Assembly (NCBI RefSeq): GCF_043769475.1
Contig: NZ_CP171729.1
Coordinates: 4,650,001 to 4,714,000, forward strand
Source: Allomesorhizobium sp043769475
Lineage (GTDB): Bacteria > Pseudomonadota > Alphaproteobacteria > Rhizobiales > Rhizobiaceae
DNA length: 64,000 nucleotides
Direction: 5' to 3'
The translations under genes were made by a program, and so were the position numbers. The notes under the pieces were generated by a model. That model did no database searches and had not been told where the DNA came from. It saw only the letters and a list, made by a program, of their open reading frames with translations. Positions 1 through 9,073 of this stretch are shown here, piece after piece (position 1 is the stretch's first letter; each line of letters starts with the position of its first letter).

Positions 1-2601
1 ATTGATCGCCTTGCCGACATCGTGCGCCGCGGTGAATTTTAGCAGCTTGACCGTGCCGAGCTTCATATCGACTTCGAGCTCGGCGATCTGCGCGCCGAAC
101 CCATACTGCGCGTAGGGCTTGCCCTGGCCTTTGGCATCGAGCGGCGTCACCGGTGGATCGTAGGTTTCCTCCGCCCCGAAGACGAACCCGTCAGCATCGG
201 CTTTCATGCCGGCGAGATCGAGGCGGCGGACCGCATCGCCCTCGCGGATGACAAGCGTTGCACCCTCGAATTGCAGCGTCGCCTTTTCCGAGACATTGGC
301 GAAGCGCAGGATTTTTTCGCGCAAGGCGCGCGCGGCCTTTTCAGCCGCTTTGCCGCTGACAAAAGTCTGGCGCGAGGCCGACGTCTTGCCGGCATCGGGC
401 GTGATTGCGGTGTCGGCGCTCTTCAACCGAAGCGTTTCGAGTGGCACACCCAGCGCATCCGCCGCGATCTGGGCGATGACGGTGTTGGAGCCCTGGCCGA
501 TGTCGACCGCGCCCTGATGCAGCCCGACCGCGCCGTCAGCCGAAATGCCGAGCTTGATCGTCGATGGGTTGGGCAAGGAGGTGTTGCCGCAGCCATACCA
601 GCACGAAGCGATGCCGACGCCGCGCTTGCGGTCGCCGTGTTTCGTATTGAAGCTCTCCGCGTCGGCAAGCGCCCGCGCCCAATGCGGCTTCAGCGCTTCG
701 AGGCAATCGGCAATGCCGACACCTGCCGAAAGCACCTGCCCAGTAACCGTTTCGCACCCGTTTCGAAGCGCATTCTTCAAGCGGAACTCAAGGCGATCCA
801 TGCTTAGCTTGGCGGCCAGCTCGTCATATAGCGTTTCCTGCGTGATCGTCGCCTGCGGCACGCCGAAGCCGCGAAACGCGCCGGAGATCGGGCCATTGGT
901 ATGGATGGCGCGGCCCTCGGCGCGGTAGTGCGGCGTCACATAAGGACCCGACGCGTGGACCGGGACGCGGTTGGCCACCGTCGGCCCCCAGCTCGCATAG
1001 GCGCCGGTGTTGAAATCGCCGGAAAAGATCATCCCGCAGACAATCCCGTCGGCATTAGCGCCGATCGTCGCCTTCATCGATCCCGGATGGCGTTTTGTGG
1101 TCGACATCATGGATTCGTTGCGGGTGTAGGCGAGAGCCGCCGGACGGCCGGTCTTCAGCGCGACGAGGCCGACCAGCGGCTGCAGCGAGACATCGAGCTT
1201 GGAGCCGAAGCCGCCGCCGGTGGCTGTCGGCACGATACGGACTTTTTCGGGCGGCAGGCCAAGCACTTTTGCCGTGTCGTCGCGGTCCATATAGGGCGCC
1301 TGGGTGCAGGCGGTGACGACCAGCGTGTCGCCGTCCATACAGGCAAAACCGGCTTCCGGCTCGATGTAGGCGTGCTCGACATAGGAGGTTTCGATCGCGC
1401 CGGAGACTGTATGAGCGGCATTGGCGAGAGCGGTTTCGGGTTCGCCGCGCTCGACGAAGCCCGCCGTCAGCAGATTTCGGCCCCGCCCGGCATGAATCTC
1501 GAAAGCGTCCTCGGCCTGCGCCTCGCCCGGCTGCAGCACATGCGGCAATTCGGTCCACGTCACGGGGAATTGCGTCAGGTCGAGATCGGCGATCACAGCG
1601 CGCTCGCCAGCAATCAGCGCGACAGCCTCGCCGCGAAACCGCGCGCTGCCCTCGGCAAGTGCCGGCTGGTCGGCGAAGGGCGGGATGACGCCGAATCTGT
1701 TTACCCCGGGAATATCGGCGGCGGTGAAGACGCCGGCGATGCCGGGATTACTTGCGACATAGGCGTCGAGATCGCCGAAAGAAAAGCGCGCGTGATAATG
1801 CGGCGAGCGCACGACTAGGACGTAAAGTGCTTCGACCGGAAAGGAGTCGCCGCCGAATTTTTCCGCACCGCTGACTTTTGCAACGCCATCAAGCCTGACC
1901 GGAGACGCACCGACGGCATGGCCGGCCGGCGGGAGGCGGCGGTCGAACCCTGCCTCGCGCCTTTCTAAAGCGAGGGCAATCGGCATCTGCCCCTCACCCT
2001 TACCCTCTTCCCGTGATCCTTCGACAAGCTCAGGACAGGGAGAGGGGGGCATCAGCATCGCGGCAGCCTCTCTTCTCTCCGCCACTTGCGGGGAGAAGGT
2101 GCCGGCAGGCGGATGAGGGGCGGCGCCACCGTTCGCATGCTGTGCACGGTGCGAAGCATCCATCACCGCCGCGATAATTTTCCGATAGCCGGTGCAGCGG
2201 CAGAGCACGCCGCCGAGCGCGTCCTGGACTTCGCTCTCATCCGGATGCGGATTCCTGTCTAGAAGTGCGGTCGCCGCCATCAGCAGGCCCGGCGTGCAGA
2301 TGCCGCACTGAGCAGCGCCGTGTTCGAGGAAGGACGCCTGAAGCGCCGAAAGCCTGCCATTGGCGAGGCCCTCGACGGTCCGCACCTTCCTGCCGCCGGT
2401 CGATGCAACGGGCGTCAGGCAGCCGCACACCGGCTCGCCGTCGAGAAGCACGGTGCAGGCGCCGCAATCACCCGCGTCGCAGCCGACCTTGGTGCCTGTC
2501 AGATGGAGTTCGTCGCGCAGCACCGAAGACAGCCGCGCCACCGGCGAAACATCGACCGACACAGCAGCGCCATTAAGCTCGAAATCAATGTGCATGTTCA
2601 T
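1..2601 (-). CDS. Fused 2Fe-2S / molybdopterin subunit of a xanthine dehydrogenase-family oxidoreductase (C-terminus off the left edge)
   Basis: One open frame of 867 codons with no stop runs off the left edge. Residues 1-150 form a two-cluster ferredoxin domain: C41, C46, C49 and C61 bind the first 2Fe-2S centre, and C99, C102, C134 and C136 the second. From about residue 235 (GVAKVSGAEKFGG) it continues as the molybdopterin-binding domain, with GGGFGSK and GQGSNT motifs typical of the family. The catalytic Glu region near the C-terminus lies outside the window. Family members hydroxylate purines, aldehydes or N-heterocycles and pass electrons Mo to FeS to FAD. In most relatives these two domains are separate proteins; here a linker of about 48 residues encoded by a palindromic repeat joins them. 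The start overlaps the stop of the FAD subunit gene by 4 bp (ATGA). Substrate unknown; a separate Mo subunit starting at M206 is possible but needs no separate gene because the frame is continuous. Confidence 0.9.
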   Translation of the reverse strand, partial: MNMHIDFELNGAAVSVDVSPVARLSSVLRDELHLTGTKVGCDAGDCGACTVLLDGEPVCGCLTPVASTGGRKVRTVEGLANGRLSALQASFLEHGAAQCGICTPGLLMAATALLDRNPHPDESEVQDALGGVLCRCTGYRKIIAAVMDASHRAQHANGGAAPHPPAGTFSPQVAERREAAAMLMPPSPCPELVEGSREEGKGEGQMPIALALERREAGFDRRLPPAGHAVGASPVRLDGVAKVSGAEKFGGDSFPVEALYVLVVRSPHYHARFSFGDLDAYVASNPGIAGVFTAADIPGVNRFGVIPPFADQPALAEGSARFRGEAVALIAGERAVIADLDLTQFPVTWTELPHVLQPGEAQAEDAFEIHAGRGRNLLTAGFVERGEPETALANAAHTVSGAIETSYVEHAYIEPEAGFACMDGDTLVVTACTQAPYMDRDDTAKVLGLPPEKVRIVPTATGGGFGSKLDVSLQPLVGLVALKTGRPAALAYTRNESMMSTTKRHPGSMKATIGANADGIVCGMIFSGDFNTGAYASWGPTVANRVPVHASGPYVTPHYRAEGRAIHTNGPISGAFRGFGVPQATITQETLYDELAAKLSMDRLEFRLKNALRNGCETVTGQVLSAGVGIADCLEALKPHWARALADAESFNTKHGDRKRGVGIASCWYGCGNTSLPNPSTIKLGISADGAVGLHQGAVDIGQGSNTVIAQIAADALGVPLETLRLKSADTAITPDAGKTSASRQTFVSGKAAEKAARALREKILRFANVSEKATLQFEGATLVIREGDAVRRLDLAGMKADADGFVFGAEETYDPPVTPLDAKGQGKPYAQYGFGAQIAELEVDMKLGTVKLLKFTAAHDVGKAIN
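1986..2127. repeat. GC-rich palindromic repeat inserted in frame within the oxidoreductase gene
   Basis: This 142-bp block carries the same modules as intergenic repeats elsewhere in the window (32746-32902, 16671-16795, 33878-33928, 44347-44402): a CTCACCCTTACCCTC end, a CCTTCGACAAGCTCAG core and a GATGAGGGGCGGCGCC end. It supplies roughly residues 158-205 of the fused oxidoreductase without a stop or a frame change. Confidence 0.8.
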
Positions 2602-3461
2602 GCAGCCACCGTTTCGGTGCCGGAATAACCGCTCGCAGCCATGACCGCGCGAAAGACGATCTCACGCGCAGCGTCGAGCCGGTATTCCGCGGTGCCGCGC
2701 ACGTCGTCGATCGGCGACAGCTCCGCCAGTTGCGCCTCGGCGATAACGTCCCGGAGCGCCGGCCCGGCAGTCCGGCCGCGCAATGCGGCTTCCAGGCCGG
2801 TCAGGCGTTTGGCCACCGCCGAGCAGGAGCCGACCGCGATTGCGGCGTCGGCTATGCGGTCGTCCTCGCCCACGACAACCCGCGCGGCGGCCATGGCGAT
2901 CGAAATGACCAGATAGCGCCGCGCACCGAGCTTCTGGAAATTAGACGCGCCGACGGCCGAGCTTTTCGGCACGCGGATCGTGGTCACCATTTCGCCGGGC
3001 TGCAAGGCCGTGCGCCGATTGCCCAGGATGAAATCGCCCAGCGGCAGATATCGCGTCCCGCCGAGCGAGTGCAGCTCTACATCCGCATCAAGAATGAGCA
3101 GCGGCGGCACGCCGTCAGCCGCTGGCGAGGCGTTGCACAGATTGCCCGCAACGGTGGCGGTATTCTGGATCTGCACCGAGCCGACCTCGCGCCCGGCCTG
3201 CCGCAACGCATCGAATGCAGGCGGCAGGTCCGCCTTGACGATATCCGTCCATGTCGTGCGCGCGCCGATGACGAAATGCGAGGCGGTTTCCGCGAGGCCG
3301 CGCAGTTCCGCGAGCCCATTTATATCGAGCACGTTTTCCCTGAGCGGCTTTGACCCTAATGCGGGATAAAAATCCGTGCCGCCGGCCAGAACCCGCCATT
3401 GCGTCTCGCCAAGCAGGGCAAGCGCATCGTCGAGATCGGTGGGTTTCGCGTAACGGATCAC
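2598..3461 (-). CDS. FAD-binding subunit of the xanthine dehydrogenase-family enzyme (CoxM/XdhB type)
   Basis: A 287-residue protein of normal family length. It starts MIRYAKPTDLDDALALL and carries the FAD-binding motifs AGGTDFYP near residue 26 and TVAGNLCNASPAAD near residue 104, typical of the medium FAD subunit of molybdenum hydroxylases. It accepts electrons from the 2Fe-2S centres and passes them to NAD or another acceptor. It is the first gene of a two-gene minus-strand operon; its stop overlaps the start of the fused FeS/Mo gene by 4 bp, so the two are probably translationally coupled. The 192 bp upstream are shared with the divergent pncA and should hold both promoters. Substrate cannot be told from sequence. 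Confidence 0.9.
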   Translation of the reverse strand: MIRYAKPTDLDDALALLGETQWRVLAGGTDFYPALGSKPLRENVLDINGLAELRGLAETASHFVIGARTTWTDIVKADLPPAFDALRQAGREVGSVQIQNTATVAGNLCNASPAADGVPPLLILDADVELHSLGGTRYLPLGDFILGNRRTALQPGEMVTTIRVPKSSAVGASNFQKLGARRYLVISIAMAAARVVVGEDDRIADAAIAVGSCSAVAKRLTGLEAALRGRTAGPALRDVIAEAQLAELSPIDDVRGTAEYRLDAAREIVFRAVMAASGYSGTETVAA

Positions 3462-3653
3462 GCAATGCCTCCCGGCGCCGGCCGGTCAAAATTCATTCGT
3501 ACGCAAATGATATCAAGGCCGCGTGGATTGTCAAAGCGGAGTTTTGGCCCGGTCGCCGTTGCGGCGGTATTGCGAGGCGAAAGCCGGTTGACGGCGATGC
3601 CGCTTTCGGCCGAACCTTGCCCGGATCGCCGAAGCAAATGCAGGATTGAAATC

Positions 3654-4253
3654 ATGGACCGGCAGGCACTGATCGTCATCGATCTCCAGAACGATTTCTG
3701 TCCCGGCGGCGCGCTTCCGGTCGCCGGCGGGCACGAGATCGTGCCTCTGGTCAACGACCTCATCCAGCGCTTCGATCACGTCGTGCTGACGCAGGACTGG
3801 CACCCGGCGGGGCACTCGAGCTTCGCCTCGACACACCCCGGCAAGCAGCCGTTCGAGACAGTCCAGATGCCTTATGGCGGCCAGACTCTGTGGCCCGATC
3901 ACTGCATCCAGGGCTCCAGCGGCGCGGCGTTCCACCCGGCGCTGCAATGTACGAAGGCCGAAATGGTCATCCGCAAGGGAGTCCGCACCGCGATCGACAG
4001 CTATTCGGCGTTCTATGAGAACGACCACGCCACGCCGACAGGCCTTGCAGGCTATCTGCGCGAGCGCGGGATCGAGGAACTGACGCTGGTCGGGCTGGCG
4101 ACGGACTATTGCGTCGCCTATTCGGCGCTCGACGCGGTGCAACAAGGCTTCCATACGACCGTGCGTCTCGACGCCTGCCGCGCCATCGATCTCGGCGGCT
4201 CGCTGAAGCAGATGACTGACACGATGCGCGAGGCAGGCGTGAGGCTGGTCTGA
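3654..4253 (+). CDS. pncA: Nicotinamidase (pyrazinamidase/nicotinamidase, isochorismatase fold)
   Basis: A 199-residue cysteine hydrolase that converts nicotinamide to nicotinate and ammonia in NAD salvage. The catalytic triad is visible as D10 (LIVIDLQNDF), K108 (VIRKG) and C153 (ATDYCV); metal ligands are D48 and H50 (QDWH) and H83 (PDHC). The ATG at 3654 was chosen because it begins exactly at the conserved N-terminus; upstream in-frame codons encode nothing recognisable. It is divergent from the molybdenum hydroxylase genes and convergent, with a 20-bp gap, with livF. The product nicotinate is the substrate of PncB, encoded 6 kb away at 10522-11832. Confidence 0.93.
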   Translation: MDRQALIVIDLQNDFCPGGALPVAGGHEIVPLVNDLIQRFDHVVLTQDWHPAGHSSFASTHPGKQPFETVQMPYGGQTLWPDHCIQGSSGAAFHPALQCTKAEMVIRKGVRTAIDSYSAFYENDHATPTGLAGYLRERGIEELTLVGLATDYCVAYSALDAVQQGFHTTVRLDACRAIDLGGSLKQMTDTMREAGVRLV

Positions 4254-4273
4254 CTGAGCCGTTTCAGTGAGCG

Positions 4274-4981
4274 CTACCCCACCCCAACATAGCGCTGCAC
4301 AAAGGCCGGGTCCTCGCGCAATTTTTCCACGCCGACGGTCTCGCGGTCGCGGCCGTTCTCGATGAAGGACACCCGGTCGGCGACCGACAGCACGGCGTCG
4401 ACGCGCTGCTCGACCAGGATCGTCGATACGCCGCGCTCGCGCAGTTTTGCTACCGTCTCGCGGATTTTCGCGATCATCGACGGCATCAACCCTTCGGTAG
4501 GCTCGTCGAGCAGCAGCACTTCGGGCTCAAGGCAGAGCGCCCGGGCCATGGCCAGCATCTGCTGCTCGCCGCCGGACAGGGTGCCGGAACGCTGGCGCAG
4601 GCGTTCGCGCAAAACGGGGAAGAGGTCGAGGACGGCCTCGCGAACGGCGCTTCCCTTGCCGCGCGTCATCAGCCCGATCTCGATGTTCTCGGCGACGGTC
4701 ATCTCGGCGAACAGCCGCCGCCCCTGCGGGACATAGGCGACGCCCGCTCTGGGCACCTCGTGCACGGCGAGCTTGGTCAGGTCATGGCCATCGAGCATGA
4801 TCGAGCCGGAGCGTGCCGGCGCCAGCCCCATGATCGCCTTCAGCGTCGTGGTCTTGCCGGCGCCGTTGCGGCCGAGCAGGCAGAGCACCTCGCCCTTCCG
4901 GAGTTCGAGGTTCAAGCCATGCAGCACCTGCACCTCGCCGTAGAAGCAGTCGAGCCCGGAAATCGTCAGCGCGCTGGTCAT
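4274..4981 (-). CDS. livF: Branched-chain amino-acid-type ABC transporter ATP-binding protein LivF
   Basis: A 235-residue ATPase with Walker A GRNGAGKT (residues 37-44), signature LSGGEQQ, Walker B LLLDEPTEGL and the short LivF-type C-terminus. With LivG it powers import through LivH/LivM at the inner membrane. It is the last gene of a tightly coupled operon (binding protein - livH - livM - livG - livF), overlapping livG by 4 bp. Liv-type systems import amino acids but also amides, urea and aromatic acids, so the true substrate is not fixed by this protein. Confidence 0.93.
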   Translation of the reverse strand: MTSALTISGLDCFYGEVQVLHGLNLELRKGEVLCLLGRNGAGKTTTLKAIMGLAPARSGSIMLDGHDLTKLAVHEVPRAGVAYVPQGRRLFAEMTVAENIEIGLMTRGKGSAVREAVLDLFPVLRERLRQRSGTLSGGEQQMLAMARALCLEPEVLLLDEPTEGLMPSMIAKIRETVAKLRERGVSTILVEQRVDAVLSVADRVSFIENGRDRETVGVEKLREDPAFVQRYVGVG

Positions 4982-5703
4982 GCTTCGGTTCCGAGATAGG
5001 CGCGCTGCACCTCGGCATTGGCGCGGATCTGTTCGGGCGTGCCCTCGGCCAGGATTTTTCCGGCGTTCATCACGGTTATGCGGTCGGCGAGCCCCATAAC
5101 CACCTGCATGTTGTGCTCGATCAAAAGCACCGTTGCGTCGCGCGCGATCTCGCGCACGAGGTCCATGAAGCCGGCGATCTCGCCGTCCGAAAGCCCTTGT
5201 GTCGGCTCGTCGAGGATGAGCAGGCGCGGCTTCAGCGCCAGCCCCATCGCCACTTCCAGCAGGCGCTGGTGACCGTAGGACAGCGCCCCGGCAATCGTGT
5301 CGGCGCGATTGGCCAGCCCGGTGCGCTCGAGCGCCGACATCACGCCCGCATGCAGGCGCCCCTTGGAGCGCCCGTCGGTCAGCGTGCGCTGCACCGGCAA
5401 CGCGACATTGTCGTAGGCGGTGAGGTTGGAAAACACGCTGGTGATCTGGAACGTGTAGGCGATGCCGCGCCGCACCCGGTCATGCGCCGGCAGGTCGGTG
5501 ATGTCGTTGCCGTCGAACACGATCTCGCCGGAAGTAGGAGGCACGCGGCCGCAGATCAGGCTGACGAAGGTGGTCTTGCCGGCGCCGTTGGGGCCGATCA
5601 CGGCGCGGATCTCGCCAGGCATGATGGCGAAGTCGACGCCGTCGACGGCGTGAAGTCCGCCATAATGCTTGCCGAGGTTCCTGGTCGTGAGAAGCGGCGT
5701 CAT
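4978..5703 (-). CDS. livG: Branched-chain amino-acid-type ABC transporter ATP-binding protein LivG
   Basis: A 241-residue ATPase with Walker A GPNGAGKT (residues 37-44), signature LSYGHQR (the usual LivG variant of LSGGQ) and Walker B LLILDEPTQGL. The ATG at 5703 (MTPLLTTRNLGKHYGG) is preferred over an upstream alternative because it gives a 4-bp ATGA overlap with the livM stop, the pattern at every junction of this operon. It forms the ATPase heterodimer with LivF. Confidence 0.92.
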   Translation of the reverse strand: MTPLLTTRNLGKHYGGLHAVDGVDFAIMPGEIRAVIGPNGAGKTTFVSLICGRVPPTSGEIVFDGNDITDLPAHDRVRRGIAYTFQITSVFSNLTAYDNVALPVQRTLTDGRSKGRLHAGVMSALERTGLANRADTIAGALSYGHQRLLEVAMGLALKPRLLILDEPTQGLSDGEIAGFMDLVREIARDATVLLIEHNMQVVMGLADRITVMNAGKILAEGTPEQIRANAEVQRAYLGTEA

Positions 5704-6665
5704 GGCAGCCACCTTACCCACCGCTCGCGCACCGTGCCCAGTATGCCTTTCGGGAAATAGAGCACGAGCAGGATCAGCGCGACGCCGACGATCAGCAGGT
5801 AAGCCGAGGTGTAGCCGCTGGTGATGTCCACCACGTAGAACATGAACAGCGTTCCGACCAAGGGACCGAGCGTGGTCGCCGCGCCGCCGAGCAGCACCCA
5901 GAGCAGCGGCAGGATGGAATACTGCACCGTGGCGAAAGTCGAGCCGACATAGCCGAAGAGCAGCGCATAGGAGGCTCCCGCGGCGGCGCAGATGACGCCC
6001 GAAACGACGACGGCAGTGAGTTTGTTGGCAAAAGTATCGTAGCCGAGCATGCGGGTCCGCTCCTCGTTCTCGCGGATCGCCACCAGAACGCGGCCATGCG
6101 CCGAGCGAACGATCGCCAGCGTGACCAGCAGCACGACCGAGAAAAGCACCAGCGCCGCCATGTAGCGGGTCGCCGGATCGGTCAGGTTGAAATGCAGGTC
6201 GCCAAGCGTGATGCGTCGCGCCTCCTGGCTGATGACAAACCCTTCATCGCCGCGCGTCCATTCGGCGAAATAAAGCGTCAGCAGATAAAACACCTGGGCA
6301 AACATCATGGTGACGATCATGAAGGCGACGCCGGTGGTGCGCAGCGCGAGCACGCCTATGACCAGCGCCAGCAATGCGCCGGAAGCGATGCCTGCCGCAA
6401 AGCCCGAAGCCATGCCCCAGCCGAGATGCGAGACGGTCAGTCCGGCGCCGTAGAGCCCAGCCGAGAAAAACATTGCGTGCCCGAGGCTGAGCAGGCCGGA
6501 ATAGCCGAACAGGATGTTGTAGCCCATGGCGAAGACCGCCAGCACCATGACGCGCGCCAGCACGCCGTGATGGTATTCAGGCAGCACGAAGTTCAGCGCG
6601 AATAGCGCGGCGATGACTGCGGCGTGCAGCAGATATACTTTCCCGGTCGAATCTTTCGCGTTCAT
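5700..6665 (-). CDS. livM: Branched-chain amino-acid-type ABC transporter permease LivM
   Basis: A 321-residue polytopic membrane protein with many hydrophobic segments and the LivM-type core MVLAVFAMGYNILFGYSGLLSLGHAMFF split here as MGYNILFGYSG and LSLGHAMFF. The start at 6665 (MNAKDSTGK) lies in a 4-bp overlap with the livH stop. It pairs with LivH as the transmembrane channel. A longer in-frame reading upstream is only the antisense-like extension through livH and was not used. Confidence 0.91.
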   Translation of the reverse strand: MNAKDSTGKVYLLHAAVIAALFALNFVLPEYHHGVLARVMVLAVFAMGYNILFGYSGLLSLGHAMFFSAGLYGAGLTVSHLGWGMASGFAAGIASGALLALVIGVLALRTTGVAFMIVTMMFAQVFYLLTLYFAEWTRGDEGFVISQEARRITLGDLHFNLTDPATRYMAALVLFSVVLLVTLAIVRSAHGRVLVAIRENEERTRMLGYDTFANKLTAVVVSGVICAAAGASYALLFGYVGSTFATVQYSILPLLWVLLGGAATTLGPLVGTLFMFYVVDITSGYTSAYLLIVGVALILLVLYFPKGILGTVRERWVRWLP

Positions 6666-7543
6666 CTGGCCGCCGTGCCGAACAGGCCCTGCGGGCGGAA
6701 CACCAGCACCATTGCAACGATCAGCGTGGCGATTATCTTGGCCAGCGTCGGCGAGAAGAACACCGAAATGATGCCGTCGCTTAAGCCGATCAGCACGGCT
6801 GCGACCACTGTGCCGCGCAGCGAGCCGAGGCCGCCGATGATGACCACGATGAAGGACAGAAGCAGCGGATCGAGCCCCATCAGATAGTGCGCCTGCTGGA
6901 TAGGCACGACCAGCACGGCAGCGACCGCCGCCAGCATCGCGCCGAGCGCGAAGACGCCGGCATAGACCCAGCCGACCGGAATGCCGAAGGCTTGCGCCGT
7001 CTCGCGGTCGTATTGCGTGGCGCGCATGACGAGGCCGATTTTCGTACGGGTCAGCACGAACCAGGTGGCCAGAAGCAGGATGGCGGAGAAGGCGATGACC
7101 GAGAGCTTGTAGCCGGAATAGCCGAACCACGGCAGCAGGATGCGGTAGCTGAACGGCGCCTCGACCGGCCGCGCCTCGGGTCCGTAGAAGGTCAGCGCCA
7201 GCTGCTGGATGATGTAGAGCATGCCGATAGTGGCGACGATCGTGGCTTCCGGATTGTAGTTCAGCCTTCGCAGCACCAGCCGCTCCGCCACCAGCGCGAT
7301 TGCGCCGACGATCAGCGGGCTGAAGACGAGCGCCAGCAGGAAGCCGATTGCTGGATGGCCGGTGGCGAGCGAGGCGATCCACCAGGCAAGTACGGCGCCC
7401 AGCATGAAGAACTCGCCATGCGCGACATTGACCACGCGCATGACGCCGAACACCAGCGACAAGCCCAGCGCTGTCAGCGCCAGCACGGCGGAAGTGACCA
7501 GGCCTTCAAGCGCGGCAAGGAGGAGGTGGGGGCCGAAGGACAT
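6662..7543 (-). CDS. livH: Branched-chain amino-acid-type ABC transporter permease LivH
   Basis: A 293-residue membrane protein with the LivH hallmark GLSLVFGVMRVVNVAHGEFFMLGA near residues 27-50 (cited here as VVNVAHGEFFMLGA) and about eight hydrophobic segments. It is the first permease gene after the binding protein, separated from it by 86 bp containing a stable stem-loop. Overlaps livM by 4 bp. Confidence 0.92.
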   Translation of the reverse strand: MSFGPHLLLAALEGLVTSAVLALTALGLSLVFGVMRVVNVAHGEFFMLGAVLAWWIASLATGHPAIGFLLALVFSPLIVGAIALVAERLVLRRLNYNPEATIVATIGMLYIIQQLALTFYGPEARPVEAPFSYRILLPWFGYSGYKLSVIAFSAILLLATWFVLTRTKIGLVMRATQYDRETAQAFGIPVGWVYAGVFALGAMLAAVAAVLVVPIQQAHYLMGLDPLLLSFIVVIIGGLGSLRGTVVAAVLIGLSDGIISVFFSPTLAKIIATLIVAMVLVFRPQGLFGTAAR

Positions 7544-7564
7544 TCAGGCAGGCCGCGTTAGGAC

Positions 7565-7596
7565 ATACCACCCTGCCCGATAGGGCAGAGTGGTAT
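7565..7596 (-). terminator. Stem-loop between the binding-protein gene and livH
   Basis: Two 14-nt arms (7565-7578 and 7583-7596) pair with a single mismatch around a 4-nt loop. The arms read ATACCACCCTGCCC and GGGCAGAGTGGTAT. No T-run follows, so it is more likely a transcript-stabilising or attenuating structure than a full terminator. Such hairpins are common after solute-binding-protein genes, where they keep the binding protein more abundant than the permeases. Confidence 0.6.
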
Positions 7597-7629
7597 CGTA
7601 GAATTCGGCAGTCTCATCCCGCCGAAAAC

Positions 7630-8928
7630 TCACAACGCCTGCGTCGTGTAATCGCCCTCGGGCTCGTACAGCCCGTCCTCGATCGAGGTCCGGTGCACCA
7701 CCTTCAGCTTGCCGCCTTCGACGACGGAAATGTTCTGGTGGCCGAAGCACTGGTGGATCTTACCGTTGAAGGTCTTGTCGCCCTGCGGATGTTCCGGCCC
7801 TTCCTTGAATTCCGTCAGCGCCTCGGTCGCCTCGACGAGCTTGCCGCGGTCTTCCGGGCCCTTGTAGCCTGCTGCTTCCATCGCCTGCTTGACGACATAG
7901 AGCGTCTCCCAGCAGCCGAACATATGGGCTGAGGTCGAAACGTCCTTCGGGTCGCCGACGGCTGCGCCGTTCTCGTCGATGCCAACGGCGTTGCGATAGG
8001 CTTTCACCGCGTCCGACGCGTCCGGCTGCAGATAGCGCGGCATGCCTTCCCAGAAATGGCTGCCCTCGAGGAATTCGAGGCCCGGGCTCGCCATGTCGAC
8101 CGCCTCGAGCGAGTCGATGAAGCCGAACAGCTGCGGCCGGTTGGTGCCGTAGAACTCGCCGAGCTCTTTCACGAAAGTCAGCACGGCCGGGCCGACCATG
8201 ACGTGGTAGATCACCTCTGTCTCGGCCGGAATCTGCGGGAAGTAGCGGGTGAACGAGCTTTCGGTCGGCGGGATCGGAATCTGGGCGATGACCTCGCCGC
8301 CCTGCGCCGCGATCGCCGGTGTGAAATAGTCGCGATGGTCGTGACCGAAAGCGAAATCAGGGTAGATCATGGTGATCTTCTTGCCGACATTGGCGGCGAT
8401 CCACGGCGCCATCGAAATCACCTGGCTCTTCACGTCGGTAATGCCGGGCTGGAAGCAGTAGCGATTCATCTTGGTCGAGGCGACGTGGTGGCCCTCGCTG
8501 ACCACGTAATAGGGCATTTTCAGCTCGCCCGCGGTCGGCGCGGAACCGATCACGACATGCGAAAACAGCGTGCCGAAGACGATGTCGGTCTTGTGCTGGC
8601 TGGCGAACTTTCCGACCACCTCGGCGCCGCGCTTGGGATCGGTGCCGTCGTCCTCGGTGATGATCTCGACCGGCCGGCCATTGATGCCGCCGGCCTCGTT
8701 GATGAGCTTGAGCGCGGCGGCGGTCGTCTTCTCGTACCAGCGGCCATAGGCGGCGCCGATGCCGGTGCGGTGCGCCTGGAAACCGATCTTGATCGGAGCC
8801 GAGCTTTGCGCCTGCGAATAGCGTACGAAACCGGGCGCCGCCATCAGCCCGGCAGACGCCGCCAGACCCTTGAGCGCGCTGCGGCGGTTCAGGCCGATCA
8901 GGCCCGAATTCCTGTTCTTGTCGATCAT
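7630..8928 (-). CDS. Liv-type ABC transporter periplasmic substrate-binding protein
   Basis: A 432-residue type I periplasmic binding protein with a Tat-like leader (NRRSALKGLAASAG then a cleavable hydrophobic segment ending near AQS at residue 42). The mature part begins PIKIGFQAHRTG and contains INEAGGINGRPVEI, the conserved signature of the LivJ/LivK family. It captures the substrate for LivHMGF downstream. The position next to pncA, pncB and a molybdenum hydroxylase suggests an aromatic or N-heterocyclic ligand, but this is inference; the fold also fits amino acids and amides. About 145 bp separate it from the upstream membrane-protein gene, so it probably has its own promoter. Confidence 0.88.
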   Translation of the reverse strand: MIDKNRNSGLIGLNRRSALKGLAASAGLMAAPGFVRYSQAQSSAPIKIGFQAHRTGIGAAYGRWYEKTTAAALKLINEAGGINGRPVEIITEDDGTDPKRGAEVVGKFASQHKTDIVFGTLFSHVVIGSAPTAGELKMPYYVVSEGHHVASTKMNRYCFQPGITDVKSQVISMAPWIAANVGKKITMIYPDFAFGHDHRDYFTPAIAAQGGEVIAQIPIPPTESSFTRYFPQIPAETEVIYHVMVGPAVLTFVKELGEFYGTNRPQLFGFIDSLEAVDMASPGLEFLEGSHFWEGMPRYLQPDASDAVKAYRNAVGIDENGAAVGDPKDVSTSAHMFGCWETLYVVKQAMEAAGYKGPEDRGKLVEATEALTEFKEGPEHPQGDKTFNGKIHQCFGHQNISVVEGGKLKVVHRTSIEDGLYEPEGDYTTQAL

Positions 8929-9073
8929 GCCGGTTCCCCTTGTTTTGAGTTATGAACGCGTGCTCGCTTCGCCCATTTTCGAAGCGGAAAATTGCATGTG
9001 TACAAACTAAATCATCAAACCCAAGGCATGGCAAGAGCGCTTGCCGCAGGGTCATGACGGACCTGTCGTAGGC

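Noticed and set aside
901..1818. Long plus-strand open frame over the molybdenum hydroxylase gene
   Set aside because: It is the antisense shadow of a clearly conserved minus-strand protein; its product is Arg/Gly-rich and without motifs.
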